Positions 35,746-43,499 of a DNA stretch of 46,561 bases are shown here, piece by piece. The DNA comes from Prevotella veroralis DSM 19559 = JCM 6290. Lineage in GTDB: Bacteria; Bacteroidota; Bacteroidia; Bacteroidales; Bacteroidaceae. How positions within the stretch are numbered: the first letter of the stretch is position 1; each line of letters opens with the position of its first letter. The notes under the pieces were generated by a model, which made no database searches, was not told where the DNA came from, and worked only from the letters and a program-made list of their open reading frames with translations. The stretch is taken from assembly GCF_000377625.1 (NCBI RefSeq), contig NZ_KB898334.1, positions 1 through 46,561 on the forward strand. The letters are read 5' to 3'. A program made the translations under genes and the position numbers.

Positions 35746-36240
35746 ATGGAAAGATTAAAGTTGCAGAGAGTGGGAAGAAACTACAGTGGGAACATTGCTT
35801 ACAAGGATGAGAAAGGTAATTTTTACCTTGACCTAAATACAGCTACTAACGCAATTCCAACAGAGTTATATCATTGCCATCCATCTAATGATATGGACGG
35901 AGAACCAGGGTATCCTTTGCAGTGTGATTTTGAAATCATAAACCCTATCACAGATATAGAAGTTAGAGAGTATCATTTCAGAGGAAAATATATGATGTTA
36001 TCGAAGATATACAATGATTTGACAGCATATTTTGGAGAGACAGGCGAGGAAGAACGTGATAAGCAAGACTTTCGTTATCACAATGACAAATATGGTCTTT
36101 GGGGTGATACCATTGCGGAAACTATAGACGAACTAAAGAGACGTTGGCACGAAATACCCGAAGACTTAAAACCTGAATGGTGTTCATGGGAGGATATTGT
36201 GAAGTTGGAGCGTAAAGCAGAATTAAGCAACTTCCAATAA
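35746..36240 (+). CDS. Plasmid/mobile-element hypothetical protein (LPD11-like)
   Basis: A 164-residue acidic protein. PTELYHCHPSNDMDGEPGYP, YHFRGKYMMLSKIYNDLTAY and PEDLKPEWCSWEDIVKLERK resemble the LPD11 class of large-polyvalent-protein-associated domains common in Bacteroidetes mobile elements; this is from memory and tentative. No signal peptide or membrane segment. It follows leader copy 1 directly and is followed by another small gene after 110 bases. Confidence 0.65.
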   Translation: MERLKLQRVGRNYSGNIAYKDEKGNFYLDLNTATNAIPTELYHCHPSNDMDGEPGYPLQCDFEIINPITDIEVREYHFRGKYMMLSKIYNDLTAYFGETGEEERDKQDFRYHNDKYGLWGDTIAETIDELKRRWHEIPEDLKPEWCSWEDIVKLERKAELSNFQ

Positions 36241-36350
36241 TATGTTGTATATGGTTACACTGCATAAGTAATCTTTATATCTATTTTTCTACTTGCAACT
36301 TACATGCAAGTAGAGAATTTATTAAATTTACAGTCATAAAACTAAAAGCT

Positions 36351-36665
36351 ATGTTTACAATCGAGAAATTCAGAAACGAGTGTGCTAATGTTTCAACAGA
36401 AACCGAACTAAGAGAGAAAATTGAGGAGTGTGCAAGATTCTTCGGCTATGATGTCCGTGAGAAAGGTTGCTCTCTATATGATTTCTTTCCATGGGGATAT
36501 AAATCTGACTATATTGGACGCTTCTTTGTTGAGCTAAAGAATGGAAATAGCTTGTTAGCAGACAATGCTACAATAGCAGAAGTTGAGCCAAGAAAAGTAA
36601 AGTTCTATGCTAATTATGATGACCCAGGAAGTGGTGATTACGTTTATACTTTTGAAATCGTATAA
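36351..36665 (+). CDS. Small hypothetical protein
   Basis: A 104-residue soluble, acidic protein (MFTIEKFRNECANVSTETEL; KVKFYANYDDPGSGDYVYTF). The final beta-rich part ends in an aromatic repeat. I recognise no family. It is the second gene behind leader copy 1 and is followed by a terminator. Confidence 0.6.
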   Translation: MFTIEKFRNECANVSTETELREKIEECARFFGYDVREKGCSLYDFFPWGYKSDYIGRFFVELKNGNSLLADNATIAEVEPRKVKFYANYDDPGSGDYVYTFEIV

Positions 36666-36721
36666 ATTCACTTTTGGTTTAGCGTAATCCTTTTGTAAGA
36701 ATAAGTGTATATATCATCTTA

Positions 36722-36758
36722 GATGCTGGTTTTCTTAAAGATTGCCAGCTTCTTTTTT
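36722..36758 (+). terminator. Terminator at the start of leader copy 2
   Basis: GATGCTGG and CCAGCTTC pair around an AT-rich loop and a T6 run follows. It ends the operon of 35746-36665 directly before the next leader begins at 36759. Confidence 0.65.
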
Positions 36759-37436
36759 GTGCTGCGCCAGATGGTCGCAGCACACATCAATCATAGCCCT
36801 ATCAAACACGCTATCGCAAGTTTTTCTCTTTCTTGCTTTTCCCTAATGATTCTGCTTTATCCCTCGACAGCTTCGCCAGTGTCCTGTAAAGCATCAGGAA
36901 CGCACTTATCTCATATACATGAGCGTACTTATCCTTTCTGCTTTACAGAACACAGGCTACGCCGAAACCCTTAAAACAGTCTGTGCTGTTTTAATCCCAT
37001 GAAAATCACAGTCTCATGTTCTACGAAACATTTCGACAGAGGTTTTCAAGGGACTTTGGGAGAGCGGTTATGACAGTATTTTGTTTTAAAGCCTACGGCA
37101 ACTTTGCTATTCTTTACCCTTTAGTTTAGGGCGAAGCCCTGCATCCTTTGTTATCGCTTACACTCCTTGCATACACAGTCTGGCTTTAATTTTCCTTTGC
37201 AAAGGTAAGCAAGGTCGTAAGAACACAAAGTACCGCAACGCTATTTAAGAATATTCTCACGGCAGCCTTCCACAAATCAAAGATTTGGGTTTTCCATAAG
37301 AATATCCTTAAATTACTTTGTTTATCTTCCTAATGACCTTACTACCTCATTTGCACGTAAAATTTGAAAGCCTGACCGTGATGCTGTAAAGCAGTTGAAC
37401 GAGAGGGAAATGTATTACTTATTAGCAACAAGAATT
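36759..37436 (+). ncRNA. Structured leader element copy 2
   Basis: Full-length copy. Helices seen: GTGCTGC/GCAGCAC (36759/36777); the long stem GTGTCCTGTAAAGCA (36879) with TGCTTTACAGAACAC (36939), capped by CTCATATACATGAG; TTAAAACAG/CTGTTTTAA; and the 3' rod from TGCAAA (37198) to TTTGCA (37350). A conserved GAGAGGGAAATGTAT follows a small GCTG..GCAG hairpin before the gene. The ATG inside AAATGTAT belongs to this motif, so the gene starts at 37437. Confidence 0.7.
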
Positions 37437-37799
37437 ATGACAAACAACTATGCTATCTTGCTATCGTTAGGCTTCTGTAAGGAAGATTATAAGTTTGAAA
37501 ACTTCAAATCTGATTTTGGTTACGATTGGACAAGTGAAGATTTAGACGATGCTATTGAGAGTGCAGGATTTGATATACGAAATGTAAGAAACTGCTTGAT
37601 GGATATACTTTGGTTTAAAGTTGTGTATGAATATGTTGATAATAAAGGCTGTGATAGAGAAGACTTTGATTGCTATGTGAACGGCTCACTTGACACCCAC
37701 TTCTACTTCAAGGAGACCGAGGTAAATTCAACAGAAGACATAGAAGAACTTCTTGAAAGGGAAAATGAAATATCACATCGTCAAGTTTTTAATGCTTGA
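37437..37799 (+). CDS. Hypothetical protein, first gene behind leader 2
   Basis: A 120-residue acidic protein starting MTNNYAILLSLGFCKEDYKF. A longer frame with TTG at 37395 exists, but it would start inside the leader's conserved motif. By alignment with the other leaders the ATG at 37437 is the start. The centre (GFDIRNVRNCLMDILWFKVV) is helical. Family unknown. It is followed after 36 bases by the DUF2693-like gene. Confidence 0.6.
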   Translation: MTNNYAILLSLGFCKEDYKFENFKSDFGYDWTSEDLDDAIESAGFDIRNVRNCLMDILWFKVVYEYVDNKGCDREDFDCYVNGSLDTHFYFKETEVNSTEDIEELLERENEISHRQVFNA

Positions 37800-37835
37800 C
37801 GATGTTTTACATAAACAAATAACAATCTCATCAAT

Positions 37836-38549
37836 ATGGAAAATCTATTTGAGACTTTAGTTGAGAAACTTCGCAAAGGCATTGTTTCTTTCGTGTATCG
37901 TAAGAAAGACGGCACAGAACGTCATGCGTGTGGTACGCTATATGGTATAGGACACACCATTAAGGGCAACAGCATTCATCACCATAGCAAATTTACACTT
38001 GCTTACTATGATGTAGATTGTAAGGCTTGGAGGTCGTTTCTCATTGACAATCTCATTGAGGTAGGCGAACTTCGTAAAGGGACAATAGCAGAACATCATG
38101 ATATTTGTCTTGCACTTGTTGTTAAGCTAAAAGAGAAGATGAAGAAAGACGGAGTTACGGCTTTCGCTTATCGTAAAGTTGATGGTTCTGTGAGATATGC
38201 ACATGGCATTCTTTCGGATAATATAGATATTACGGGACAATACTTTTGCTATTATGACACAGACAAGCAAGAAGAACGTAAATTTCGTATTGACGCTTTC
38301 ATTGGTTTTGGTGAGCCATCAAGCATTGAGGTAAACAACATCTTCACAAACAATGAAGAGCCACAAGTGACAAGTGGTAAGTCTTATAATGACTTTAGTC
38401 AGCTTGACATTAAGACCATTCTTGCAAAGAAAGGTATAGATATTGAGGACACGGAGAACTTTATGGTCATTGACTTATTGCCCAAGCTGAATAAGGAACA
38501 ACTGAAAGACCTTATCATAAAGGCAACAACGAGACTTGCAGAGTTATAA
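37836..38549 (+). CDS. DUF2693-like protein with two tandem domains
   Basis: A 237-residue protein with an internal duplication. Repeat one (about 14-75) has FVYRKKDGTERHACGTLYGI then AYYDVDCKAWRSFLIDNLIE. Repeat two (about 105-165) has FAYRKVDGSVRYAHGILSDN then YYDTDKQEERKFRIDAFIGF. This F-Y-R-K-x-D-G ... Y-Y-D pattern is that of DUF2693, a small SH3-like domain frequent in Bacteroidetes mobile DNA. The C-terminal 60 residues are helical. Its function is unknown. Confidence 0.7.
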   Translation: MENLFETLVEKLRKGIVSFVYRKKDGTERHACGTLYGIGHTIKGNSIHHHSKFTLAYYDVDCKAWRSFLIDNLIEVGELRKGTIAEHHDICLALVVKLKEKMKKDGVTAFAYRKVDGSVRYAHGILSDNIDITGQYFCYYDTDKQEERKFRIDAFIGFGEPSSIEVNNIFTNNEEPQVTSGKSYNDFSQLDIKTILAKKGIDIEDTENFMVIDLLPKLNKEQLKDLIIKATTRLAEL

Positions 38550-38556
38550 AAGGCAA

Positions 38557-38578
38557 CGGGGGGCTTGACCACCCCTCC
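38557..38578 (+). other. Intercistronic GGAG-type hairpin (a)
   Basis: Eight bases after the stop at 38549: AAGGCAAC, then GGGGGG, a CTTGACCA loop, and CCCCTCC. It is one of five covarying hairpins (also 40323, 42095, 42333, 44213), and the next start codon follows 11 bases later. Confidence 0.7.
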
Positions 38579-38588
38579 ACAAACTTAT

Positions 38589-38744
38589 ATGTTTATGAAA
38601 CAAGCAAATCCTAAGAAGCGAACACACCGATATTGTGCTAAATGCAATCATGAAGTGCAGTATGAACGAGTATTGGACTATCCCTTTTATTGTCCGCAGT
38701 GTGATGAAAATATGTATAACTTTGAAACGTATAGAAGAAAATGA
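38589..38744 (+). CDS. Small zinc-ribbon protein
   Basis: A 51-residue protein, MFMKQANPKKRTHRYCAKCN through FYCPQCDENMYNF. Two CxxC pairs 19 residues apart form a zinc ribbon. A second ATG two codons in could also be used. The stop overlaps the next ATG as ATGA, so the two small genes are coupled. It lies between hairpin (a) and the gene at 38741. Confidence 0.7.
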   Translation: MFMKQANPKKRTHRYCAKCNHEVQYERVLDYPFYCPQCDENMYNFETYRRK

Positions 38745-38974
38745 GGTATCCAAGAATAGATGTATTCAAGCGCACGAAGCATACCCCTACTTACCAAGAG
38801 TTCTTTATAGTAGACACCATGCGACCTAATCGTCCAAAATGTAGTAAGTGTTGGAAAACAAAACTGCAAGCTGATGCTTATGCAAGACATGAACTTGCTT
38901 TATTAAAGAACGAGGGATATGAGAAAGTTGTTTATAATTCTATGATGATAGACTTATCAAAGTTTATCCGTTAG
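38741..38974 (+). CDS. Small CxxC hypothetical protein
   Basis: A 77-residue basic protein with one CSKC motif (RPNRPKCSKCWKTKLQADAY) and a helical C-terminus (HELALLKNEGYEKVVYNS). It is coupled to the zinc-ribbon gene by ATGA. A decayed copy of its 3' end (MMI-L--FI-) recurs at 40372-40412, showing that gene end plus leader were duplicated as a unit. Function unknown. Confidence 0.6.
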   Translation: MRYPRIDVFKRTKHTPTYQEFFIVDTMRPNRPKCSKCWKTKLQADAYARHELALLKNEGYEKVVYNSMMIDLSKFIR

Positions 38975-38981
38975 AAGAAAG

Positions 38982-39006
38982 TCCGTGGTTTGTCGCCACG
39001 GATTTT
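38982..39006 (+). terminator. Rho-independent terminator
   Basis: TCCGTGG (38982) and CCACGGA (38996) with a 7-base loop and a T5 run, directly after the stop at 38974. It ends the leader-2 operon. Confidence 0.85.
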
Positions 39007-39010
39007 TGCT

Positions 39011-39738
39011 GTGTGCTGCTCCTAATGGTCGCAGCACAGATCTATCATAGCCCTCTTTCATTTTACAAGCCCTTGATTATATATACAAAACCTCCCTTTT
39101 GCCCTATCAAAACACACTATCGCAAGTTTTTCATTCTTACTTTCCCTCATGTTTTCTGCTTTATCCTCACAGCGTAGCCAGTGTTCTGCAAAGCATTAGG
39201 AACGCACTTATCTCATATACATGAGCGTGCTTATCCTTTCTGCTTTGCAGAACACAGGCTACGCTGAAACCCTTAAAACAGACAGAGCTGTTTTAATCCC
39301 ATGAAAACCACAGTCTCATGTTCTACGAAGCATTTCGACAGAGGTTTTCAAGGGACTTTGGGAGAGCGGTTATGACATCATCCTATTTTAAAGCCTACGG
39401 AAATACAGCTATTCTTTACCCTCTTATCCTTGGGCATAGCCCTGTGTTCGTTGTAGTCGTTTACCCTCCTTGCATACACGATCTGGCTTTAATTTTCCTT
39501 TGCAAAGGTAAGCAAGGTCGTAAGAACACAAAGTATCGCTACGCTATTTAAGGATATTCTCACGGCAGCCTTCCGCAAATCAAAGATTTGGGTTTTCCAT
39601 GAGAATATCCTTAAATTACTTTGCTTATCTTCCTAATGACCTTACTACCTCATTTGCACGTAAAATTTGAAAGTCCGATCGTGATGCTGCAAAAGCAGTT
39701 AAACGAGAGGGAAATGTATCACTTTAACAATTAGAATT
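39011..39738 (+). ncRNA. Structured leader element copy 3
   Basis: Full-length copy. GTGCTGC/GCAGCAC (39013/39031). The long stem is perfect here: GCGTAGCC plus GTGTTCTGCAAAGCA (39172-39195) against TGCTTTGCAGAACAC plus GGCTACGC (39241-39264). TTAAAACAG/CTGTTTTAA has a changed loop relative to copy 2. The 3' rod runs from TGCAAA (39501) to TTTGCA (39653), with AAGGATATTCTC/GAGAATATCCTT perfect. GAGGGAAATGTATCAC precedes the ATG at 39739. Confidence 0.72.
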
Positions 39739-40314
39739 ATGGCAACATTGGCAAAAGCAAGCTACTGCATAGAGGGTAGCAAGGAAGACTTAAGGAGACT
39801 GTATAAGCTCTTTGACTTTATGACAGGGAGTAAGCACTTTTTGGTAGGTTCGTGTGATAGTTTGGAGGCTAACATCTTGAAAGAACTTGGTACTACAGAA
39901 GAACAGCTAAGTAAAAATAATATTCACGGGTTCATTGATACTTATGAACTTGATGAGAATGTTCTGAGAATAGAGACAAAAGAAGTATGCCATGTGAGCG
40001 ATTTTCGATACCTATTGGCACAGCTAATGCCAAAGCTGAAAATTTATTATATTTTTGAGAAGTGGGAAAACCACGTTTACAATTCAAATGATACAGATGG
40101 TAAGTATTTTCCAGAGCGCTACTTAGTTCATGCTTGTATAAACGGTACAACATTTCATGAATATTTTAGAACTGAAGATGAGATGAAAATATTTGTTTCC
40201 AAGTTAATGGGAAGAAAGGATGTCACAATCGACGAAATTGGAGAGTGGATAGAAGAACATAGAAACAAAGATAATTTCATCAATATAATTGAAATGGAAT
40301 ATGTAGTGTTATGA
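39739..40314 (+). CDS. YubB/DUF1281-like hypothetical protein, paralogue 1
   Basis: A 191-residue soluble protein. The start (MATLAKASYCIEGSKEDLRR) and layout match the gene at 41506, with shared NNxxxGFIxTYE, VLRIE, DFRxLLAxLMPxLxIYYI and DGKYF. The N-terminal MANW-type beginning recalls the YubB ferredoxin-like (DUF1281) family of plasmid proteins; this is tentative. It is the only gene behind leader 3, and its stop overlaps the 5' arm of a terminator. Confidence 0.62.
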   Translation: MATLAKASYCIEGSKEDLRRLYKLFDFMTGSKHFLVGSCDSLEANILKELGTTEEQLSKNNIHGFIDTYELDENVLRIETKEVCHVSDFRYLLAQLMPKLKIYYIFEKWENHVYNSNDTDGKYFPERYLVHACINGTTFHEYFRTEDEMKIFVSKLMGRKDVTIDEIGEWIEEHRNKDNFINIIEMEYVVL

Positions 40315-40353
40315 AAGGCAACGGAGAGGCTAACCACCTCTCCATTGCCTTTT
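40314..40353 (+). terminator. Terminator built on the GGAG-type hairpin (b)
   Basis: GGAGAGG (40323), loop CTAACCA, CCTCTCC (40337), extended by AAAGGCAA (40314) pairing with TTGCCTTT (40345), with T following. The other four hairpins of this family keep the 5' outer arm but lack its partner; only this copy, at an operon end, is a complete terminator. Confidence 0.8.
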
Positions 40354-40364
40354 ATGAAATTAAA

Positions 40365-40412
40365 AGATAGTTTTCATTCTATGATGATAAACTTATTAGA
40401 GTTTATCTGTTG
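40365..40412 (+). pseudogene. Relic of the 38741-type gene 3' end
   Basis: TTCTATGATGATAAACTTAT and the following bases match the last codons of the gene ending at 38974 and its trailing sequence, with substitutions. Only about 40 bases remain. Confidence 0.5.
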
Positions 40413-40445
40413 AAGAAGTCTGTGGTTTTTCGTCGCATATTTCTC

Positions 40446-41230
40446 GTGTGCTACTCCTGTGGGTCGTAGCACACTGGTACATAAAAGCCCTCATTCATTT
40501 TTATATCCCTTAATACAAGGCTGTAATGTATACAAAGCCTTCTATTACCCTATCAAAACACGCTATCGCAAGTTTTGAACTTCTAACTTTTCCCTAACGT
40601 TTTCTACTAATCCTCCAGCGTAGCCAATGTCTTGTAAAACATCAGGAACGCATGTTTCTCATATAGACTTTGCAGAAAGTCTGCTATCACAGACTTCCAC
40701 TAAAATCTATATGAGCGTGCTTTTCCTTTCTTCCTTACAAAACACAGGCTACGCCGAAACCCTTAAAACAGTCTGTGCTGTTTTAATCCCATGAAAATCA
40801 CAGTCTCATGTTCTACGAAACATTTCGACAGAGGTTTTCAAGGGACTTTGGGAGAGCGGTTATGACAGTATCTTGTTTTAAAGCCTACGGCAATACAGCT
40901 ATTCTTTACCCTCTTATCCTTGGGCAAAGCCCTATATTCTTTGTTGTCGTTTACACTCCTTGCATACACTTGTCTGGCTTTAATTTTCCTTTGCAAAGGT
41001 AAGCAAGGTCGTAAGAACACAAAGTACCGCTACGCTATTTAAGGATATTCTCACGGCAGCCTTCCGCAAATCAAAGATTTGGGTTTTCCATGAGAATATC
41101 CTTAAATTACTTTGTTTATCTTCCTAATGACCTTGCTACCTCATTTGCACGTAAAATTTGAAAGCCCGACAGTGATGCTGCAATAGCAGTTGAACGAAAG
41201 GGAAATGTATCACTTTAAACAACAAGGATT
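40446..41230 (+). ncRNA. Structured leader element copy 4 (with helix insertion)
   Basis: Full-length copy with compensatory changes. The 5' hairpin is GTGCTAC/GTAGCAC (40448/40466) where copies 2-3 have GTGCTGC/GCAGCAC. The long stem has TTGTAA/TTACAA. Its cap is enlarged: CTCATATAGA (40658) pairs with TCTATATGAG (40706) and encloses AAGTCTG/CAGACTT (40677/40690). The 3' rod runs from TGCAAA (40992) to TTTGCA (41144). AAGGGAAATGTATCAC precedes the ATG at 41231. Confidence 0.72.
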
Positions 41231-41485
41231 ATGATTAAGGTAGTAGATAGTATTTATCCATCAAAGACAAAAGGATTTTTTGAGGTGGAGATTACAGAGG
41301 GGTTGATAACCGTAAATGGAGTAAAAATGAAAATAGTATATGACAAGAGATATACATTTTGCTTAGAGAATTTCACGTGCGTAAAAACACGAGACAATCA
41401 GATGTTAAAGCGTATATTGCAACGACCAAATTTTCATGACTTAGCAATTGAGATTTGTGAGCATGTAATGAAGTATGGAAAATAA
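41231..41485 (+). CDS. Small hypothetical protein
   Basis: An 84-residue protein (MIKVVDSIYPSKTKGFFEVE). The first half is beta-rich and the last 30 residues are helical and basic. Family unknown. It is the first gene behind leader 4 and is followed after 20 bases by the YubB-like paralogue 2. Confidence 0.6.
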   Translation: MIKVVDSIYPSKTKGFFEVEITEGLITVNGVKMKIVYDKRYTFCLENFTCVKTRDNQMLKRILQRPNFHDLAIEICEHVMKYGK

Positions 41486-41505
41486 ATAACTAAAAGATAT
41501 AGAAT

Positions 41506-42084
41506 ATGGCAAATTGGGCAAGTACAAGCTATGCTATCGAGGGTAGCAAAAGCGATTTAGAGAGAGTATTTAATGTTATTGATGGTTTTGTCAAAGGCAA
41601 TACAAAGCCTGTTGAAGAAAACGCTTCAAAGGAATGGGAAGGCAATATCATTAAAATGTTAGGAGCGACGGACGAACAGATGAAGAACAACTATTTGCGT
41701 GGTTTCATTCAAACGTATGAGATGATAGATGATGTTCTTCGTATAGAAGCAGAAGAAGCATGGGGAGCAACCGATTTTCGTCATCTTTTGGCAAAGCTCA
41801 TGCCCGGACTAACTATCTACTACATCGTTGAGGAAAGTGGTTGTGAAGTCTATGCAACTAATGATTGTGATGGCAAGTATTTCACAGATAGCTACTATGT
41901 TGATATTTGCATTGACGGAGATTACTTTAGTGAATATTTCGACACAGAGAAACAAGTCTTGGCTTATGTGGCTCAGTTATTGAAGAAAGAAGCAGTCACG
42001 ATGGCAGAGATAGACGAATGGAACGAGATACAAGATGATAGCGAAAACTACATCTATGTTCATGAGTTCGAGTATGTAGCATAA
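41506..42084 (+). CDS. YubB/DUF1281-like hypothetical protein, paralogue 2
   Basis: A 192-residue acidic protein homologous to 39739-40314 over its full length; MANWASTSYAIEGSKSDLER, TDFRHLLAKLMPGLTIYYIV and NDCDGKYFTDSYYVDICIDG align with paralogue 1. No membrane segment. Each paralogue has its own leader, which suggests duplication of leader plus gene. Function unknown. Confidence 0.62.
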   Translation: MANWASTSYAIEGSKSDLERVFNVIDGFVKGNTKPVEENASKEWEGNIIKMLGATDEQMKNNYLRGFIQTYEMIDDVLRIEAEEAWGATDFRHLLAKLMPGLTIYYIVEESGCEVYATNDCDGKYFTDSYYVDICIDGDYFSEYFDTEKQVLAYVAQLLKKEAVTMAEIDEWNEIQDDSENYIYVHEFEYVA

Positions 42085-42094
42085 AGAAGGTAAC

Positions 42095-42116
42095 GGAGGG
42101 GGTTAACCACCCCTCC
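42095..42116 (+). other. Intercistronic GGAG-type hairpin (c)
   Basis: Ten bases after the stop at 42084: GGAGGGG, loop GTTAACCA, CCCCTCC. The stem differs from copies (b) and (e) by paired changes (A-T to G-C). Confidence 0.72.
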
Positions 42117-42131
42117 ACAATAAACAATATT

Positions 42132-42308
42132 ATGAATATACCAACTATAATTCAAGTTTTGACCGTCGTATCACCAAACGCAACTGTTATTTATCAGCAA
42201 GTATACGTAAATAATGATTATGCAGCTACGGCTGACCGTGACAGGCAGGTAAGAATACACAAAGATATGCTCATTAGTGGAGGTATGATTTGCTTAAAGC
42301 AGTTTTAA
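42132..42308 (+). CDS. Very small hypothetical protein
   Basis: A 58-residue frame (MNIPTIIQVLTVVSPNATVI to GGMICLKQF) fitting exactly between hairpins (c) and (d). Short hydrophobic N-terminal strand, charged middle (TADRDRQVRIHKD). No family recognised. The conserved hairpins on each side support a real gene. Confidence 0.5.
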   Translation: MNIPTIIQVLTVVSPNATVIYQQVYVNNDYAATADRDRQVRIHKDMLISGGMICLKQF

Positions 42309-42332
42309 GACAGAAGAGTAATAATAGATAAC

Positions 42333-42353
42333 GGAGGGAGTAATCGTCCCTCC
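42333..42353 (+). other. Intercistronic GGAG-type hairpin (d)
   Basis: GGAGGGA, loop GTAATCG, TCCCTCC, lying 24 bases after the stop at 42308 and 17 before the next ATG. It has the same frame of conservation as the other copies but a different loop. Confidence 0.7.
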
Positions 42354-42370
42354 TCAAACAAAACAACAAT

Positions 42371-42682
42371 ATGCAACATCAAGATTTTTATCACCAATAT
42401 GCTACTATCCAGGAAGAAGAAGTAAGAGCTTTAAACGAAGCATTGCGCAACAGAACCGACAAGGAGTTTCATTGGTATGCTGACTTCCCATATGTAATTG
42501 CCGAGCTTTCTACTTGTGATGGTCATGTAGATGCAAAGGTCATGGCAGTGAAGTATCCTGTTACCCCTTCAAGCGGTATCCTCATTATGCCCGACGAAGA
42601 TAATGAGTATTACGAAGTTGGATATAATGATATTCAATTCGGAGATATTGATGGTATATTGGACGAATTACCCGAGGAATGA
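42371..42682 (+). CDS. Small acidic hypothetical protein
   Basis: A 103-residue, strongly acidic protein (HQDFYHQYATIQEEEVRALN; VMAVKYPVTPSSGILIMPDE; ending GDIDGILDELPEE). Strong negative charge is common in DNA-mimic antirestriction proteins of mobile elements, but no specific family is seen. It is the last gene behind leader 4. Confidence 0.55.
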   Translation: MQHQDFYHQYATIQEEEVRALNEALRNRTDKEFHWYADFPYVIAELSTCDGHVDAKVMAVKYPVTPSSGILIMPDEDNEYYEVGYNDIQFGDIDGILDELPEE

Positions 42683-42690
42683 AAAAGAAG

Positions 42691-42727
42691 CCCCACTGAT
42701 ATTCATAATAGAATAATATCAGTGGGG
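42691..42727. terminator. Bidirectional terminator
   Basis: CCCCACTGATATT (42691) pairs perfectly with AATATCAGTGGGG (42715). It stands between the convergent genes ending at 42682 and 42751 and can serve both. Confidence 0.8.
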
Positions 42728-42750
42728 TAATACTTCTAAATCTATAGGCT

Positions 42751-43137
42751 TTAATTCACCTTATCTCCTTCAATGATAGGCACTGTCATAGGCATACCGC
42801 CATTGTTCATATAGCTATACGTTCCTGTCCTTTGAGGATTTTTCATGGTAATCACTTGGTCACTATAAAAATCCTTACCAATTAGCACAACCGTATTGCC
42901 AAGATACATATCTAATTTCTTGTCAGAGATTTCTTTTGCTAAAGCAGCATCTTCTCCAATCACCTGAAACACCTTGAATGATGTCTCCTTTTTGTTTTCA
43001 TAGCTTACAGGCTTTTCAAGACGCTGTATAGCATCGTCTTCGTTGTTCTTTTGGCTTACAAAGCCAATAATGAACAACACCGCTATTGTCAGGACTATGC
43101 CCGACAACATGCCGATAAAGAAAGATTTTTTGTTCAT
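42751..43137 (-). CDS. Membrane-anchored hypothetical protein
   Basis: A 128-residue protein with an N-terminal anchor (KSFFIGMLSGIVLTIAVLFI, residues 4-26) and a soluble remainder (SFKVFQVIGEDAALAKEISD; NTVVLIGKDFYSDQVITM). The minus strand carries TAAATTTG (TAnnTTTG) 15-22 bases upstream of the ATG. It is the only minus-strand gene in the leader region. I recognise no family. Confidence 0.65.
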   Translation of the reverse strand: MNKKSFFIGMLSGIVLTIAVLFIIGFVSQKNNEDDAIQRLEKPVSYENKKETSFKVFQVIGEDAALAKEISDKKLDMYLGNTVVLIGKDFYSDQVITMKNPQRTGTYSYMNNGGMPMTVPIIEGDKVN

Positions 43138-43159
43138 TAGTTATTTATTTTCAAATTTA

Positions 43160-43499
43160 AGTTTAGGCGGACTTTACACAATATCAATAATCTTATCAGC
43201 TATTCGGAAATACTTGTCTTATAGAACTGTACCCATAGCCCTGTTTCTCTTTGCCAGCACCTCTTTGCATAGCTCAATCCGAGGCTCTCGCATAGTCTAT
43301 GTTTGCCATAAGCATATGTTCGATTAATATATGTTTGCAAAGTTACAAGAAATCGAACTTAAAAGCAAATGGATATACCTTTTTTTCATGTCATGCTTTG
43401 AAATCCGATTAATTTTAATATTATCAAACCCTATTTACATCAAAATAGCCCTTGTTACATAATCCATTCGTCAGAGCCAAATAGCACTGACTTCATTTA
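43160..43499. other. Non-coding interval
   Basis: No gene. TATGTTTGCAAAGTTAC near 43330 resembles a Bacteroidetes promoter start region, but nothing obvious follows for 500 bases except the diverged leader. Confidence 0.35.

Noticed and set aside
36878..36953. Rho-independent terminator in the leader
   Set aside because: The stem lacks a following T-run, is conserved with covariation, and is interior to the leader.
36723..36974. 83-codon frame inside leader copy 2
   Set aside because: The sequence is explained by paired helices of the leader, and the frame is not kept in copies 3 and 4.
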